Positions 8,036 to 16,153 of a DNA stretch of 52,726 nucleotides are shown in pieces. The position numbers and the translations under genes were made by a program. Position 1 is the stretch's first letter; each line of letters opens with the position of its first letter. The DNA lies in contig NZ_JAODUA010000029.1 in the NCBI RefSeq assembly GCF_025399895.1, positions 1 through 52,726 of the forward strand, given 5' to 3'. Below the pieces are notes generated by a model that did no database searches, was not told the origin of the DNA, and saw nothing but the letters and a program-made list of their open reading frames with translations. This stretch comes from Streptomyces sp. ASQP_92. GTDB taxonomy: Bacteria > Actinomycetota > Actinomycetes > Streptomycetales > Streptomycetaceae.

Positions 8036-9073
8036 CTACGCGGCGGCCTGGTCCCCTGCCGTGCCGTAGTGCTTGCGCAGCACGTCGTACGCCTCTATGG
8101 CGATCTCCTCGGGCGGGCGGCCCGTCGCCTCGGCCTGGGCGACGAACAGGCGAGAGAACTCGGTCACCGCACTGTCGGGCAGAACCCACGCCGACGCCTC
8201 ACCGGCCGGTGCGCTCGACGTGTCCGCGCCGTTCTTCTCGGCCTCCCCCGCGGCGGCCGGTGCCGGTGCCGGCGCCTTCTTCGCGGCGGCCTTCTCTGCC
8301 TTGGCCGCCGCGTCCTCCTTGACGACCCGCGCCACCGTCTTGCGCGCGAGGCTCAGGAGCTTGTCCGGGGCGGGGACCTTCTTCCCCTCCCCGATCTTCT
8401 CCTTCGCGCTCTGGACGGCGGCCCTCAACACCTTGGCCGTGGGCTTGTTCTCGGACCCCTCCTTGGTGCCGTCCCAGAGGGCCCGCGCGGAATCCGCGCC
8501 CCACTCGCGGTAGGCGGGGACGAGCTCGCGCGCCGTGCCCTCGTTCGGGATGGACAGCTCCCGCATGACCGGCGCCGCCGCAATGAGGCGGTCGACCTGC
8601 GAGACCGACACCCCCCACCGGGCCATGGTGTACTCGGCCCACGTCATCCCGTAGTGCCGGTGGAGCTCCTTGTCCTTGATCGTGTCGAACGCCTCGCCCG
8701 CGTCGGCCGCAGCCTTCCCGAACGCCTGAATCCGGCCCTCGCACTGACTCAGGAGGAGTCGGTCCTCCTCGGAGAGCGGACTCACGGGCTTGCCCGCGTC
8801 GTCCGCCTCGGTGGTGGCCGGTGCGCCCCCCTCGTCGCTGTTCGAATTCTCATCGAACACTTTCCCGCCAATTGGCGGGACGCCCCCCTCGGCCGGGGCG
8901 GGCGCCGCCCCGGCCTCAGTCTCCGGAGCGGCCTCGACTGCCGGTGTCCCCGCGGGCGCCGGCACTCCGGGCGCGGTGAACGTGGCGGGTACCGCGGGCT
9001 TCTCGGGCTTGCCCGTTTCCGCCCCCCGCCCACGGGTCGTCAGGGCGTCGCCGAACACTGCATCCATGCTCAT
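8036..9073 (-). CDS. Putative partition DNA-binding partner (ParB-like role)
   Basis: 345 aa; its start is directly abutted to the stop of the ParA-type gene (TAG then ATG), so the two are co-translated. The N-terminal ~95 residues are Pro/Ala-rich and disordered. The core at about 105-175 has the signature of a plasmid/phage helix-turn-helix domain (ELHRHYGMTWAEYTMARWG, then VSVSQVDRLIAAA). A Lys/Ala linker follows, then a C-terminal helical domain (about 300-335) that could dimerise. A canonical ParB CTPase motif is not seen, so the ParB role rests on position and the HTH. Confidence 0.65.
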   Translation of the reverse strand: MSMDAVFGDALTTRGRGAETGKPEKPAVPATFTAPGVPAPAGTPAVEAAPETEAGAAPAPAEGGVPPIGGKVFDENSNSDEGGAPATTEADDAGKPVSPLSEEDRLLLSQCEGRIQAFGKAAADAGEAFDTIKDKELHRHYGMTWAEYTMARWGVSVSQVDRLIAAAPVMRELSIPNEGTARELVPAYREWGADSARALWDGTKEGSENKPTAKVLRAAVQSAKEKIGEGKKVPAPDKLLSLARKTVARVVKEDAAAKAEKAAAKKAPAPAPAAAGEAEKNGADTSSAPAGEASAWVLPDSAVTEFSRLFVAQAEATGRPPEEIAIEAYDVLRKHYGTAGDQAAA

Positions 9074-9763
9074 CTACTGAATCGCCACCTTCGTAAGGAT
9101 CTCGACAGCCACCTTATGCATGGGGTCGTCGTCGTCGAGGGCGAGAGCCTTCCCGAACGCGCGAGAGTAGCCGTGCTCGCCCTGCTGGTTCGGGACGCTG
9201 GACTCCAACACGGTGATCTCGCGCTTCTCCAGTGCGCGGCGGGCCTCGTCGTTCGCCTTGGCGGTGTGGTGGGTCCGGGTGAACAGGACGACGAGCTCGG
9301 GGCGGCGGCCCGTGGTGTCTTCCAGGTACTTGAGAGCGAGCCACACGGACGCCGACCGGTGGAGCTCACCCTCGGCGGGCTGGAGGCACAGAACGGCGAG
9401 ATCCGACATGGCGAGCGCTGAGTGATGCGTACCGCCGGGGGTGTTGGACCACGCTCCCGTGTCGATGCCGAGGAGGCCGCCGGGCGGGGTCTCCTTGGTG
9501 ATGGTTCCCGGAAGGTGCAGCGCGCTGTACTGCGCCGTGACGGGGCGGTCCTTGACCATGCCGCCGCACAACTGATCCCAGGTGTAGAGGGAACCGTCCT
9601 CGTCCTCGCCCGGCTGGTCGGAGTCGATGGCGCCTACGGGGTAGCCCATGCGGGCCCAGTGGCCGCGGACGTGGGCGAGGGTGTGAGTCTTGGTCGACCC
9701 GCCCTTGCCGATGAAGGTCACGCGGCGGCCCTTTTCAGGGAGCTGGAACATCAGTGATGACAT
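9074..9763 (-). CDS. parA: ParA-type partition ATPase
   Basis: 229 aa. The deviant Walker A motif IGKGGSTKTHTLAH sits at about residues 18-31. A DSDQPGEDED segment (about 48-57) matches the Walker A' region, and LLGIDTGAW (about 97-105) the Walker B-like strand. Length fits small plasmid ParA/Soj proteins without an N-terminal HTH. It forms a two-gene operon with 8036-9073. A dyad at 9764-9781 directly abuts the ATG, so the promoter may be leaderless, or the second ATG at 9751 may be used. Expected role: segregation of the low-copy plasmid on nucleoid DNA. Confidence 0.8.
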   Translation of the reverse strand: MSSLMFQLPEKGRRVTFIGKGGSTKTHTLAHVRGHWARMGYPVGAIDSDQPGEDEDGSLYTWDQLCGGMVKDRPVTAQYSALHLPGTITKETPPGGLLGIDTGAWSNTPGGTHHSALAMSDLAVLCLQPAEGELHRSASVWLALKYLEDTTGRRPELVVLFTRTHHTAKANDEARRALEKREITVLESSVPNQQGEHGYSRAFGKALALDDDDPMHKVAVEILTKVAIQ

Positions 9764-9781
9764 GGCGGAAGGCTATCCGCC
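9764..9781. promoter_or_regulatory. Inverted repeat at the parA start
   Basis: GGCGGA-N6-TCCGCC lies immediately before the parA ATG. Candidate autoregulatory operator or centromere half-site. No wider array of this motif was noticed. Confidence 0.4.
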
Positions 9782-9845
9782 GCATCCGTGATCCCGGCGC
9801 CGCTTTTCACTCTCGCGCCGCGGCGTGGCCGCTCGGCGCGGCCGT

Positions 9846-10340
9846 CTATCCCCCGTACGTGCTACGGCACAGCGAAGCGAGGCCCGGATCGGTGACGCCG
9901 TCGGCGGCCCGGCACACGTCGCGCATGGAGTAGCTCGGTGCGGCGGGCGCCCGGCGAGTCGGCCGCGCGGGTCGGTGCGACGGCCGCAGGACTGGCGGCC
10001 GGACCGTGCGGCGCGGCGGTGCCGGCGGCCGGGCGCGGTGACCCTGCGGGGGCACAGCGGGACGGACCGCCGGGGCGGGCCGCACTGACCGAGGGGCCCG
10101 CGCGGCGGTCGGTGTCGAGCGCGGGCGCGGTGCGGCCGAGGAGGGGGACGGGTCGGGGTCGGTCCGGGTGAGCTCCTCGCGGGCCGGGGCCTGGGTGGCG
10201 CCCGCCGGACTGGGGGCGGCGGACACGACGGGCCGGGCGCGCGGGCCGGGCGCCTTGTCGTCTGCCGGGGGGACGGACACGCATCCGGTGGCCAGGACGG
10301 CGAGAGCGGCGACGGCGAGAGCGATCACGGGACGGTGCAC
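9846..10340 (-). CDS. Putative secreted lipoprotein (internal start in the longer frame)
   Basis: Starting at GTG 10340 (GGTGAG upstream), the product has a classic lipoprotein signal: VHRPVIALAVAALAVLATGC, lipobox LATG-Cys at about residue 20. A Pro/Arg/Ala-rich spacer follows, and a short C-terminal module (MRDVCRAADG...LASLCRSTYGG) with two Cys typical of secreted Streptomyces proteins. A lipoprotein signal buried 600 residues inside a cytoplasmic protein makes no sense, so a separate gene in the same frame is the better reading. Confidence 0.55.
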   Translation of the reverse strand: MHRPVIALAVAALAVLATGCVSVPPADDKAPGPRARPVVSAAPSPAGATQAPAREELTRTDPDPSPSSAAPRPRSTPTAARAPRSVRPAPAVRPAVPPQGHRARPPAPPRRTVRPPVLRPSHRPARPTRRAPAAPSYSMRDVCRAADGVTDPGLASLCRSTYGG

Positions 10341-12137
10341 CCGCTCACCGTGCCCGATGCTGGGGCGCCGTACGTCACGCCGCGCGGCGGTCCACCGGTT
10401 CGAGGGACACGCCCCGCCGCCCCTGTGCCTCCTCCCCTGTCGCGCCGCTCGCAGGGCCGGGGGAACGGGGGCGTCGGCCCTGGTCACACCGGACGCCGGG
10501 CAGGGTGCCGACAGGGGGCGCGACAGGGGGTGCGACCGCCCGCGCGGCCGTGCGGCGGGGACGAGCTCGACCGGCCGCACCGGGGCGGCGGGGACGTCGA
10601 GGAGCTCCTCGTCCTCCTGGTCCTGGTCCTCGACGACGTCCTCGGCCGCAGCCTCGACGGCGGCGCGGGCCGGGTCGTAGATGGCGGCGAGTCGGGCGAG
10701 TTGCTCGCCGATCCCCCGCGTGCCTGCGAGGGGCGCGGCGAGCTCGTCCCAGACCTCCCCGGCGAGCTCGACGTACGCCCGGCCGCCGAGCACCGTCACG
10801 GCCGCGCCCGAGATCCCGAGCTCGTGCGCCTGCCGGCGCAGCGTCTCGCCGTCGACCGTGCCCGGGTCGCCCACCCGGAGGTCATAGTTCAAGAGGTGCC
10901 GGTCGAGCTCGACAAGCCCGTACTTGGCCGACAGGATCAGCACCCGCCCCGACCGGCCGCCCTGGGTGAGGACGTCGGCCGCCCGGCGCATCGCCCGGTG
11001 GTAGCTCCCCACGTAAAGCGCCCCGGCCCGCTCGCCGATCACCGGCTCGCCCTTGCGGACGCCGTCGGCATACACAGCCTTGCGGCCCCCGCACGCCACG
11101 ATTACGACGCGCTCGCGCTCCTCGGCCGCGGCCCGGCGACGGCCCGCCGCCGTGATCCGGACCTCGCCCGCGTCGAGCTTCCACACCGCCTCGGCCAGGG
11201 GCACCGTGCGACCCTCGGGCCGCGTCCACCGAATGAGCCCGGCCGCCCCCAGGGAGCGCGCCGTCCGCAGGTTCACGGACGCGGGGAGGAAGCCCTCCGG
11301 GTGCGCGGCGGCGGTGTGCAGCCAACGGCGCTGCACCGGAGTGAGCTCGACGGCGGGGAGCTCCTCGTCCTCCTGGTCCTCGACGACGTCCTCGGCCTCC
11401 TCGACCGGCGCCTCGTCGGCCGGAAGCTCCTCGCCGTCGAGGGCGGCGAACAGGCGGGCGCTGCGGCGGTACTCGGCGGTGCGCAGCTCGGCGAGCTCAC
11501 GCTCGAACGCCTCGGCGGCCGGGTCCGGGGTGCGGTCCGCGGCGGCGAGGAGCTCCTCGGCCTCGGCCTCGTCGTGCATCGCGTACAGGGACACCGGGCC
11601 CTCGGCCTTGACGACGTCCCACGCGATGCGCGCGGCCTGGTCCCACATCGGCGCGGCCGGGTCGACGTACCGGGGAAGGGAGGAGATCCCCAACGCGTCC
11701 GCGACGGCCGCGAACGCCTCGACACGGAACCGGCGGGCGTACGCGCGGGCCCCGCCGGCATCGGTGTATTCGAGGGCCTCCTCACCGGCCGCACTGCGGG
11801 CCCACCGGCCGTAGGCGCGCACGGCCTTGGTGGTGAGGGCCTCGACGCGGGCGAGGTAGCGCGGGACGGCGGACAGGTAGCGGGCGACGCGCTCGGGGTC
11901 GCCGGACACGTCGAGGCGCAGCTCGTCGGGCGTCGGCGCGGGAGCGTCAGAACCGGCCGGGTTGTAGTGCAGCGTCCTGTACGGGTGGCGGGCCTCTACC
12001 CGGTAGATCACCGCGAGGCGGCGGGCGGCGGCGGTGCGGGCCTTGCCCTTCCCGGCGGCGCGCTCGAATTCGAGGGCGGCCTCGGCGCGGCCTCGGTCGA
12101 CGGCGATTCGGGTCCGGGTGACGTACTCGGCAGGCAT
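9846..12137 (-). CDS. DUF6884-like protein; frame continues into a lipoprotein
   Basis: ATG at 12137 with AGGAGCC upstream. Residues 1-270 are alpha-helical. A repeated acidic linker (EDVVEDQ...EDEEL) occurs near 245-265 and again near 505-525. Residues about 345-490 match the DUF6884 pattern (VVIVACGGRKAVYADG, then LYVGSYHRAM, then ILSAKYGLVELD), seen in phage and plasmid proteins next to DNA-processing genes. No stop codon separates this from the lipoprotein start at 10340, giving a nominal 763-aa ORF. Coding bias weakens over about 10380-10520, where CGACAGG array B lies, so I believe two proteins are encoded and the natural stop has been lost or misread. Confidence 0.6.
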   Translation of the reverse strand: MPAEYVTRTRIAVDRGRAEAALEFERAAGKGKARTAAARRLAVIYRVEARHPYRTLHYNPAGSDAPAPTPDELRLDVSGDPERVARYLSAVPRYLARVEALTTKAVRAYGRWARSAAGEEALEYTDAGGARAYARRFRVEAFAAVADALGISSLPRYVDPAAPMWDQAARIAWDVVKAEGPVSLYAMHDEAEAEELLAAADRTPDPAAEAFERELAELRTAEYRRSARLFAALDGEELPADEAPVEEAEDVVEDQEDEELPAVELTPVQRRWLHTAAAHPEGFLPASVNLRTARSLGAAGLIRWTRPEGRTVPLAEAVWKLDAGEVRITAAGRRRAAAEERERVVIVACGGRKAVYADGVRKGEPVIGERAGALYVGSYHRAMRRAADVLTQGGRSGRVLILSAKYGLVELDRHLLNYDLRVGDPGTVDGETLRRQAHELGISGAAVTVLGGRAYVELAGEVWDELAAPLAGTRGIGEQLARLAAIYDPARAAVEAAAEDVVEDQDQEDEELLDVPAAPVRPVELVPAARPRGRSHPLSRPLSAPCPASGVTRADAPVPPALRAARQGRRHRGGGACPSNRWTAARRDVRRPSIGHGERVHRPVIALAVAALAVLATGCVSVPPADDKAPGPRARPVVSAAPSPAGATQAPAREELTRTDPDPSPSSAAPRPRSTPTAARAPRSVRPAPAVRPAVPPQGHRARPPAPPRRTVRPPVLRPSHRPARPTRRAPAAPSYSMRDVCRAADGVTDPGLASLCRSTYGG
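10436..10527 (+). repeat. CGACAGG array B
   Basis: CCTGTCG at 10436, then CGACAGG at 10509 and 10521 (12-bp phase). Same order on the + strand as arrays A and C, although the host gene here is on the minus strand. Confidence 0.55.
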
Positions 12138-12175
12138 TCGGCGTGGCTCCTGTGTTCGGGGTACTGATCTCCGGA

Positions 12176-12230
12176 CACCCTCGCACAGTCGCACTACAAC
12201 TACAAGTAAAACTCACAGTTGTAATCCAAG
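12176..12230 (-). promoter_or_regulatory. TTGTAG-class promoter/operator 3
   Basis: Minus strand: TTGTAG (12205-12200) with CTACAACTACAAGT half-sites and an upstream ACTGTGAGTT block; the -10 (AGGGTG, 12181-12176) is weak. Drives the gene starting at 12137. Confidence 0.5.
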
Positions 12231-12244
12231 TCGGCACAGAGAAA

Positions 12245-12282
12245 GGGGCGGGCCCCGGTAGCTACCTACCGGGGCCCGCCCC
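12245..12282 (-). terminator. Terminator after tap
   Basis: A 17-bp perfect stem (GGGGCGGGCCCCGGTAG arm) with CTAC loop lies 18 bp beyond the tap stop. Confidence 0.8.
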
Positions 12283-12299
12283 TGCCGTACGCGCTCCGC

Positions 12300-14003
12300 C
12301 TACTCCTCGCGGCCCGCGTCCCGGCCCTCCTTGATGAACCGCGCCGGGTTCGCGCCCTTGGCCACCGTCTCTCGGAGCCACTCCATCGGCCGGACGCCCT
12401 CCTCCTTGACGTAACCCGGGTTCGGGCCGAGGCGGAAACCGCCCGGCAGAGGCGTTCCGTCGGGCTTGCGCGGCACGACCGCGCGGGCCGTCGGGTGCGC
12501 CGAGGGGTAGATCACGCAGTCAGACAGGACCGCGAGCGGGACCAACCCGAGCGCGTTCCACGTCTTGACCATCTTCCGGTGGGCACCGACCCGCGCCGAG
12601 CTGATCACGGCGGCGCGAATGTCCGGCCGCCACGTCGGGCGCTTGAGTGCCGGCCACGGCGCGTTTCGCCCCTCGCGCTTCCCCTGCGGCTTCTCGCGCA
12701 GCTTGCCGATACCGCCCTTCGCCGTCTGCTTGATCGCAGACAGGAGGGCGACGGCCTCGGGGTCGCGCTCCTTGACGGTGGACATGGCCGCGAGGAATGC
12801 CTCCTCGTCCATGTCGGCCGTGATGCCGAGATCGGCGAGGGTGTCCATGTAGGCATCCCGCAGCCGGTTGTGCCACAGGTCGAGGTACCCGCCCGCCTCG
12901 GGCCGCAGCCACGCGGCGATGGGCCGGACCTCGATCCCCAGCTCGACCGCGTACGCCAGGGTCGGCGTCGCGTACCAGGCCGGGCCGGTCGGTGTCTTCC
13001 CGTCCGGGGTGAACGGACTCGGGAACTCGACCGGGAGCGTCTTCCATGCCTTCGTGACGAGATCCTTCGTGCGCAGCTCGGCGCCGGACAGGTCGACGAG
13101 CCAGGACCCCGGAACCTTCTTGTCGAACCGCGGTCCGTCGGTGTAGACCGCCTCGCCGATCCCCACCGTGAGCCGGTTCGCCGCCGCGAGAAACGCCGTG
13201 TTGATGTCGAGGCCGACGACGTACGGTGCGGCGGCCTCGGCCTCGGTCGGCGCCCGGTGCCACGCGAGGGCCTCCTCGGCGAGGACGTGCGCGGGGTCCT
13301 TGGCCTCGTCCCGGGTGCGGTCCTTGGCGAGCGGGTGCTCGTCCGGCGCCTCGGGCGGGGCCGGGTCGACCGGCGCGGAGAGCGAGCCCTCGACCGGCAC
13401 CCGGTGGGGCCGTCCGGTGCCCCGGTCCCGGACGAGCCGGGTCGGCGGCCGAAGGGCGGTCATCAGGGCGAGGCTGCAAGCGGCCGTCGAGCCGGTCGGC
13501 GTGATCACGCGCTCGGCGTACTGACCGAGGACGTACGCGAGGGCGGCCGGGTCGGCGGCGACGTCCTCAATCCCGCCCCACCGGAGGTGATCGGCGAACG
13601 CACCCCACGGGATCGTGGCGACGTAGACCTCGACGCGGTCCCGGTACAGGAAGGACCAGGGCGCGAGGCCCGCGCGGCTCAGCTTCCACCCGCCCTCTTC
13701 CACGGCCTTGACCGCCGGGTGGTCGTCCGGCACCCGCAGCCGCTTGCGGTCGTCGAGCCGGGCGGGCAGGCCGAGGGCCTCGACGGCGGCCTCGGTGAGG
13801 ACCAGGAGCGGGCCGGACTCCTCGCCGTACTGAGAGAGGGGACCGGTGCCCAGGCCGTACGCGACGGCCCACTCGGCGGCCGTCGCCAAGTCGACGACGT
13901 CCGCCGGCACGTTCACGAGCTGCACGTCCGTGCCGTGGGCGATGAGGGCCCCGCCCTTGGCGTCGAGGACCAGGAGGGGAGCGGCGTAGGTCTTCTCGGT
14001 CAT
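12300..14003 (-). CDS. tap: Telomere-associated protein Tap, lacking the N-terminal HTH domain
   Basis: 567 aa. The body matches the conserved region of Streptomyces Tap: VVGLDINTAFLAAANRL (about 260-280), GSWLVDLSG, FTPDGK.PTGPAWYATPT, SAIKQTAKGGIGKLRE (about 420-435) and LAVLSDCVIYPS (about 487-498). These three boxes look like polymerase motifs A, B and C, and Tap has been reported to act as a primase that works with terminal protein at telomere 3' overhangs. Typical Tap is about 730-740 aa with an N-terminal XRE-type HTH; that domain is absent here. The start overlaps the tpg stop (ATGA), giving translational coupling. Gene order (tpg before tap) is the reverse of the usual chromosomal tap-tpg. 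Confidence 0.85.
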   Translation of the reverse strand: MTEKTYAAPLLVLDAKGGALIAHGTDVQLVNVPADVVDLATAAEWAVAYGLGTGPLSQYGEESGPLLVLTEAAVEALGLPARLDDRKRLRVPDDHPAVKAVEEGGWKLSRAGLAPWSFLYRDRVEVYVATIPWGAFADHLRWGGIEDVAADPAALAYVLGQYAERVITPTGSTAACSLALMTALRPPTRLVRDRGTGRPHRVPVEGSLSAPVDPAPPEAPDEHPLAKDRTRDEAKDPAHVLAEEALAWHRAPTEAEAAAPYVVGLDINTAFLAAANRLTVGIGEAVYTDGPRFDKKVPGSWLVDLSGAELRTKDLVTKAWKTLPVEFPSPFTPDGKTPTGPAWYATPTLAYAVELGIEVRPIAAWLRPEAGGYLDLWHNRLRDAYMDTLADLGITADMDEEAFLAAMSTVKERDPEAVALLSAIKQTAKGGIGKLREKPQGKREGRNAPWPALKRPTWRPDIRAAVISSARVGAHRKMVKTWNALGLVPLAVLSDCVIYPSAHPTARAVVPRKPDGTPLPGGFRLGPNPGYVKEEGVRPMEWLRETVAKGANPARFIKEGRDAGREE

Positions 14004-14554
14004 CAGCGGAGGTCCAATTCCACGTAGTCAATGTCTTTGAACTCGACGTCGAGCTGTTCGGCGTCGGTGCCGGGGGTGCGGAAATACTCCTCGGCGAGCC
14101 CCTGCCCGAGGAGCCGGTTCAACTCGTCCTCGTCGCCCGCCCGCAGAGCGTCGAACACCTGCGGAATCAGGTGGTCGGGCACGTCCTCGGTGAGGCGGCG
14201 TACGCGCGGGTCGTCCGTACTGTCCGGGCCCGCAGTGAACCCGAATGACGCCCGGGTCTCAATCGTCATACCGCGCCGCTGGGCCTCCTTCTGCGCACGC
14301 GCCGTAACGCGCGGCTGGTGGTCCTTGACGGCCTCCTTCTGCAAGCGGTCGAGGATCTCGGGCTTCGACTTGGCGATGTTCCGCTCGCCCTTGACGTACC
14401 GCTGCACCGTCCGGCGGGACACGCCGAGGCGCTCGGCCACCTTCGCCGTGTTGCCCTTCTCCTTCCGCATCAGGGCGTTGAACTGACCCCTCGCGGTCTT
14501 CGGGGCGTTGCGCGTCTGGAACCGCGCTCGCATTGCATCGACGAGCTTTCCCAT
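14003..14554 (-). CDS. tpg: Terminal protein Tpg
   Basis: 183 aa, the usual Tpg length, with GAGGAG upstream of the ATG. Family landmarks: an HTH region at about 35-60 (KVAERLGVSRRTVQRYVKGE), a central DHQPRV (usually WQPRV) near 77-82, ETRASFGFTAGPDSTDDPRVRRL at about 97-119, and the C-terminal LAEEYFR...LDVEFKDIDY. Tpg becomes covalently attached to the 5' ends of linear Streptomyces replicons and primes filling of the telomere gap. It is the strongest evidence that this replicon is linear. Confidence 0.92.
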   Translation of the reverse strand: MGKLVDAMRARFQTRNAPKTARGQFNALMRKEKGNTAKVAERLGVSRRTVQRYVKGERNIAKSKPEILDRLQKEAVKDHQPRVTARAQKEAQRRGMTIETRASFGFTAGPDSTDDPRVRRLTEDVPDHLIPQVFDALRAGDEDELNRLLGQGLAEEYFRTPGTDAEQLDVEFKDIDYVELDLR

Positions 14555-14568
14555 GGTCACGGCTCCTC

Positions 14569-15510
14569 TCAGGCGAGCTTGTAGACGTTGGTGGACGGGG
14601 GAACGACGGCCAGTTCCGGCCGCAGGCAGACGGCGCCGCCGCACAGCACATGGCCGGGCATGGTGGTCTTGAACGGGGTGTCGCAGATCGCGCAATCGAG
14701 CCTGCGCGGCGCGGTCCGCTGGGTGACCATCTGCCGGGCCGGGATGACGTACTGCGGCGGGAGCTTGCGGAGGAGCTTGTCCAGGTAGCCGTTCGGCCGG
14801 TACGCCTGCCGGTTCTCCGTCGCGTCGAGAGCGCGGAGGAGGGCCTCCTCGGGCCACCCGTTGCGCAGGCACCAGGCAACGGACTTGGCGGCGAGGGTGC
14901 GCTCCTCGGCGGTGACGCCGACGAACCAGCGGACGCGGTCGATGATGGACTCGGCGAGTGCCGGCACCGCTTCCAGTGCCGCCCCTTCCAGGCGCGGCGT
15001 GGTGAACCCGCTCAACAGGGTGAAGCGGTCCGGGCGGCGGCCGAGGTTCTTCCCGTTCTCGCGGATCGCCACCGGGCGGAAGGCGACGAGGTCCGCGCGG
15101 ACGAGGTGCGGCCGGTGGCGCTCGATGGTCCGCAGGCTCACGCCCGCGATCTTGGCGAGCTCCTCCATGTGGACCTGACCCTCCCACCCGATTGCGGCGA
15201 GAGCGACGAGACATTTTGCACAGGTGGGGTCCGGCGCAACGATGTTCGCCGCCCACTCCTGGGCCCCCGGCAAGAGGGGCTGACCGATCCCGCCGCCCAG
15301 CGGCGTGCGCCGGTCGGCGTCGATACGGGAGTGCGCGAACAGGTGCGCCAAGTGGTCCTGTGTGGCGCGCTTCTTGAGTCCGATGATCCGACCGAGGGCC
15401 TCGGTCGTGAGCCACTTCTCGGGGTCGGCCGTCCGGTGTTCTTCAAGGGCGCCGTAAACCTTGTGGCAGTTGGGGCAGTCGTCGGGACTGATATCACGGT
15501 GGGGTGCCAC
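14569..15510 (-). CDS. HTH/zinc-binding protein, candidate replication initiator
   Basis: 313 aa from GTG 15510 (GGAAAGG 7 nt upstream). An N-terminal CPNC pair and CAKC at about residue 80 suggest zinc binding; a second CAIC...C set lies near 275-292. A clear HTH (MEELAKIAGVSLRTIERHR) is at about 115-133, and a winged-helix-like segment LTTEALGRIIGLKKRAT at 32-48. It is the first gene of the operon with tpg (14-bp gap) and tap, so its job is probably replication or telomere binding. As no other initiator is recognisable, it is my best Rep candidate, or it supplies the DNA-binding function missing from Tap. Confidence 0.65.
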   Translation of the reverse strand: MAPHRDISPDDCPNCHKVYGALEEHRTADPEKWLTTEALGRIIGLKKRATQDHLAHLFAHSRIDADRRTPLGGGIGQPLLPGAQEWAANIVAPDPTCAKCLVALAAIGWEGQVHMEELAKIAGVSLRTIERHRPHLVRADLVAFRPVAIRENGKNLGRRPDRFTLLSGFTTPRLEGAALEAVPALAESIIDRVRWFVGVTAEERTLAAKSVAWCLRNGWPEEALLRALDATENRQAYRPNGYLDKLLRKLPPQYVIPARQMVTQRTAPRRLDCAICDTPFKTTMPGHVLCGGAVCLRPELAVVPPSTNVYKLA

Positions 15511-15591
15511 TAATCGGCCTTTCCGTCCGCTGCGGTGTCTCACCCGGGGGTGCGCGGGTAGACTCCGCCACAGACCTAGAGCAGGGTCCAC

Positions 15592-15649
15592 GCGAAAGCC
15601 TCGGACGGGTAGGAGAGCCACCTCCTATGACCCCGACGGGGCTTTTCGC
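15592..15649. ncRNA. Structured element (three-stem fold)
   Basis: Outer arms GCGAAAGCC and GGCTTTTCGC pair imperfectly. They enclose TAGGAG-N6-CTCCTA (15611-15628) and CCCCGACGGGG followed by CTTTT. It lies in the 183-bp gap between two minus-strand genes. Could be a terminator for either strand or a small structured RNA; no protein is supported here. Confidence 0.4.
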
Positions 15650-15693
15650 ATGTGTGGAGCGGGTCGAGCGGCAGGCGCGCGGCCTGTGCCAGG

Positions 15694-16002
15694 TCAGACC
15701 GTGATGACCTCCTGCGATCCGCCGAGCACAGAGGCGAGGCGCCGGGGGGAGAGCTGTTCCACGGCGTGCGTCGGGCCGCACAGGAGATCCGGAACCGGGA
15801 TGCCGTAGTGGGCGGACAGGCGGTCGATGTCACCGAGGGACCATGCGGCGGCGCCGGTCTGCTTGCGCGAGACCTGCCCCTGAGTGATCCGCAGGCCCTT
15901 GGCGAGCGACGTCTGATTCTCGCCGCAGGCGCGCATCAGGGCCGCGACCGTGATCCGGAGCGTGCGCTCACTGGTACTCAAGGCGGCTGCGAACTTCCCC
16001 AT
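15694..16002 (-). CDS. XRE-family regulator
   Basis: 102 aa from ATG 16002; a longer ORF to 16092 crosses the operator. A single HTH lies near residues 25-50 (NQTSLAKGLRITQGQVSRK), followed by a helical region ending in DIDRLSAHYGIPVPDLL, the usual XRE tail. It sits just downstream of the CTCAC-N5-GTGAG operator at 16013-16032, which suggests autoregulation, and it may be the repressor for all four related sites. Divergent from 16154. Confidence 0.75.
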   Translation of the reverse strand: MGKFAAALSTSERTLRITVAALMRACGENQTSLAKGLRITQGQVSRKQTGAAAWSLGDIDRLSAHYGIPVPDLLCGPTHAVEQLSPRRLASVLGGSQEVITV

Positions 16003-16012
16003 ATGCTCTGAC

Positions 16013-16032
16013 CTCACTTTTTGTGAGCTGGG
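16013..16032 (-). promoter_or_regulatory. CTCAY-N5-RTGAG operator d
   Basis: On the minus strand CCCAGCTCACAAAAAGTGAG contains the perfect repeat CTCAC-AAAAA-GTGAG, 11 bp upstream of the XRE start. Confidence 0.55.
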
Positions 16033-16105
16033 CTCATAACGGCAGCTAGCGGGGTCCGGCGATTCCTGCCCGACCGGTGCACACTCTTCCACGGTTGCAC
16101 GTCAA

Positions 16106-16147
16106 CTACAAGTCTTGCTTGTAGTGAATCTCCGGACGTGTCATCCT
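16106..16147. promoter_or_regulatory. Divergent TTGTAG promoter/operator 4
   Basis: CTACAAG-TCTTG-CTTGTAG (16106-16124) is a perfect dyad that places a TTGTAG -35 on each strand. Rightward: TTGTAG 16119-16124, 17-bp spacer, -10 CATCCT 16142-16147. One operator could therefore control both 16154 and the leftward XRE gene. Confidence 0.6.
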
Positions 16148-16153
16148 CGGGGT

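Noticed and set aside
8036..9763. Reading the ParA-type ATPase as a chromosomal MinD/Mrp homologue
   Set aside because: Small size, pairing with an HTH protein and the plasmid context favour partition.
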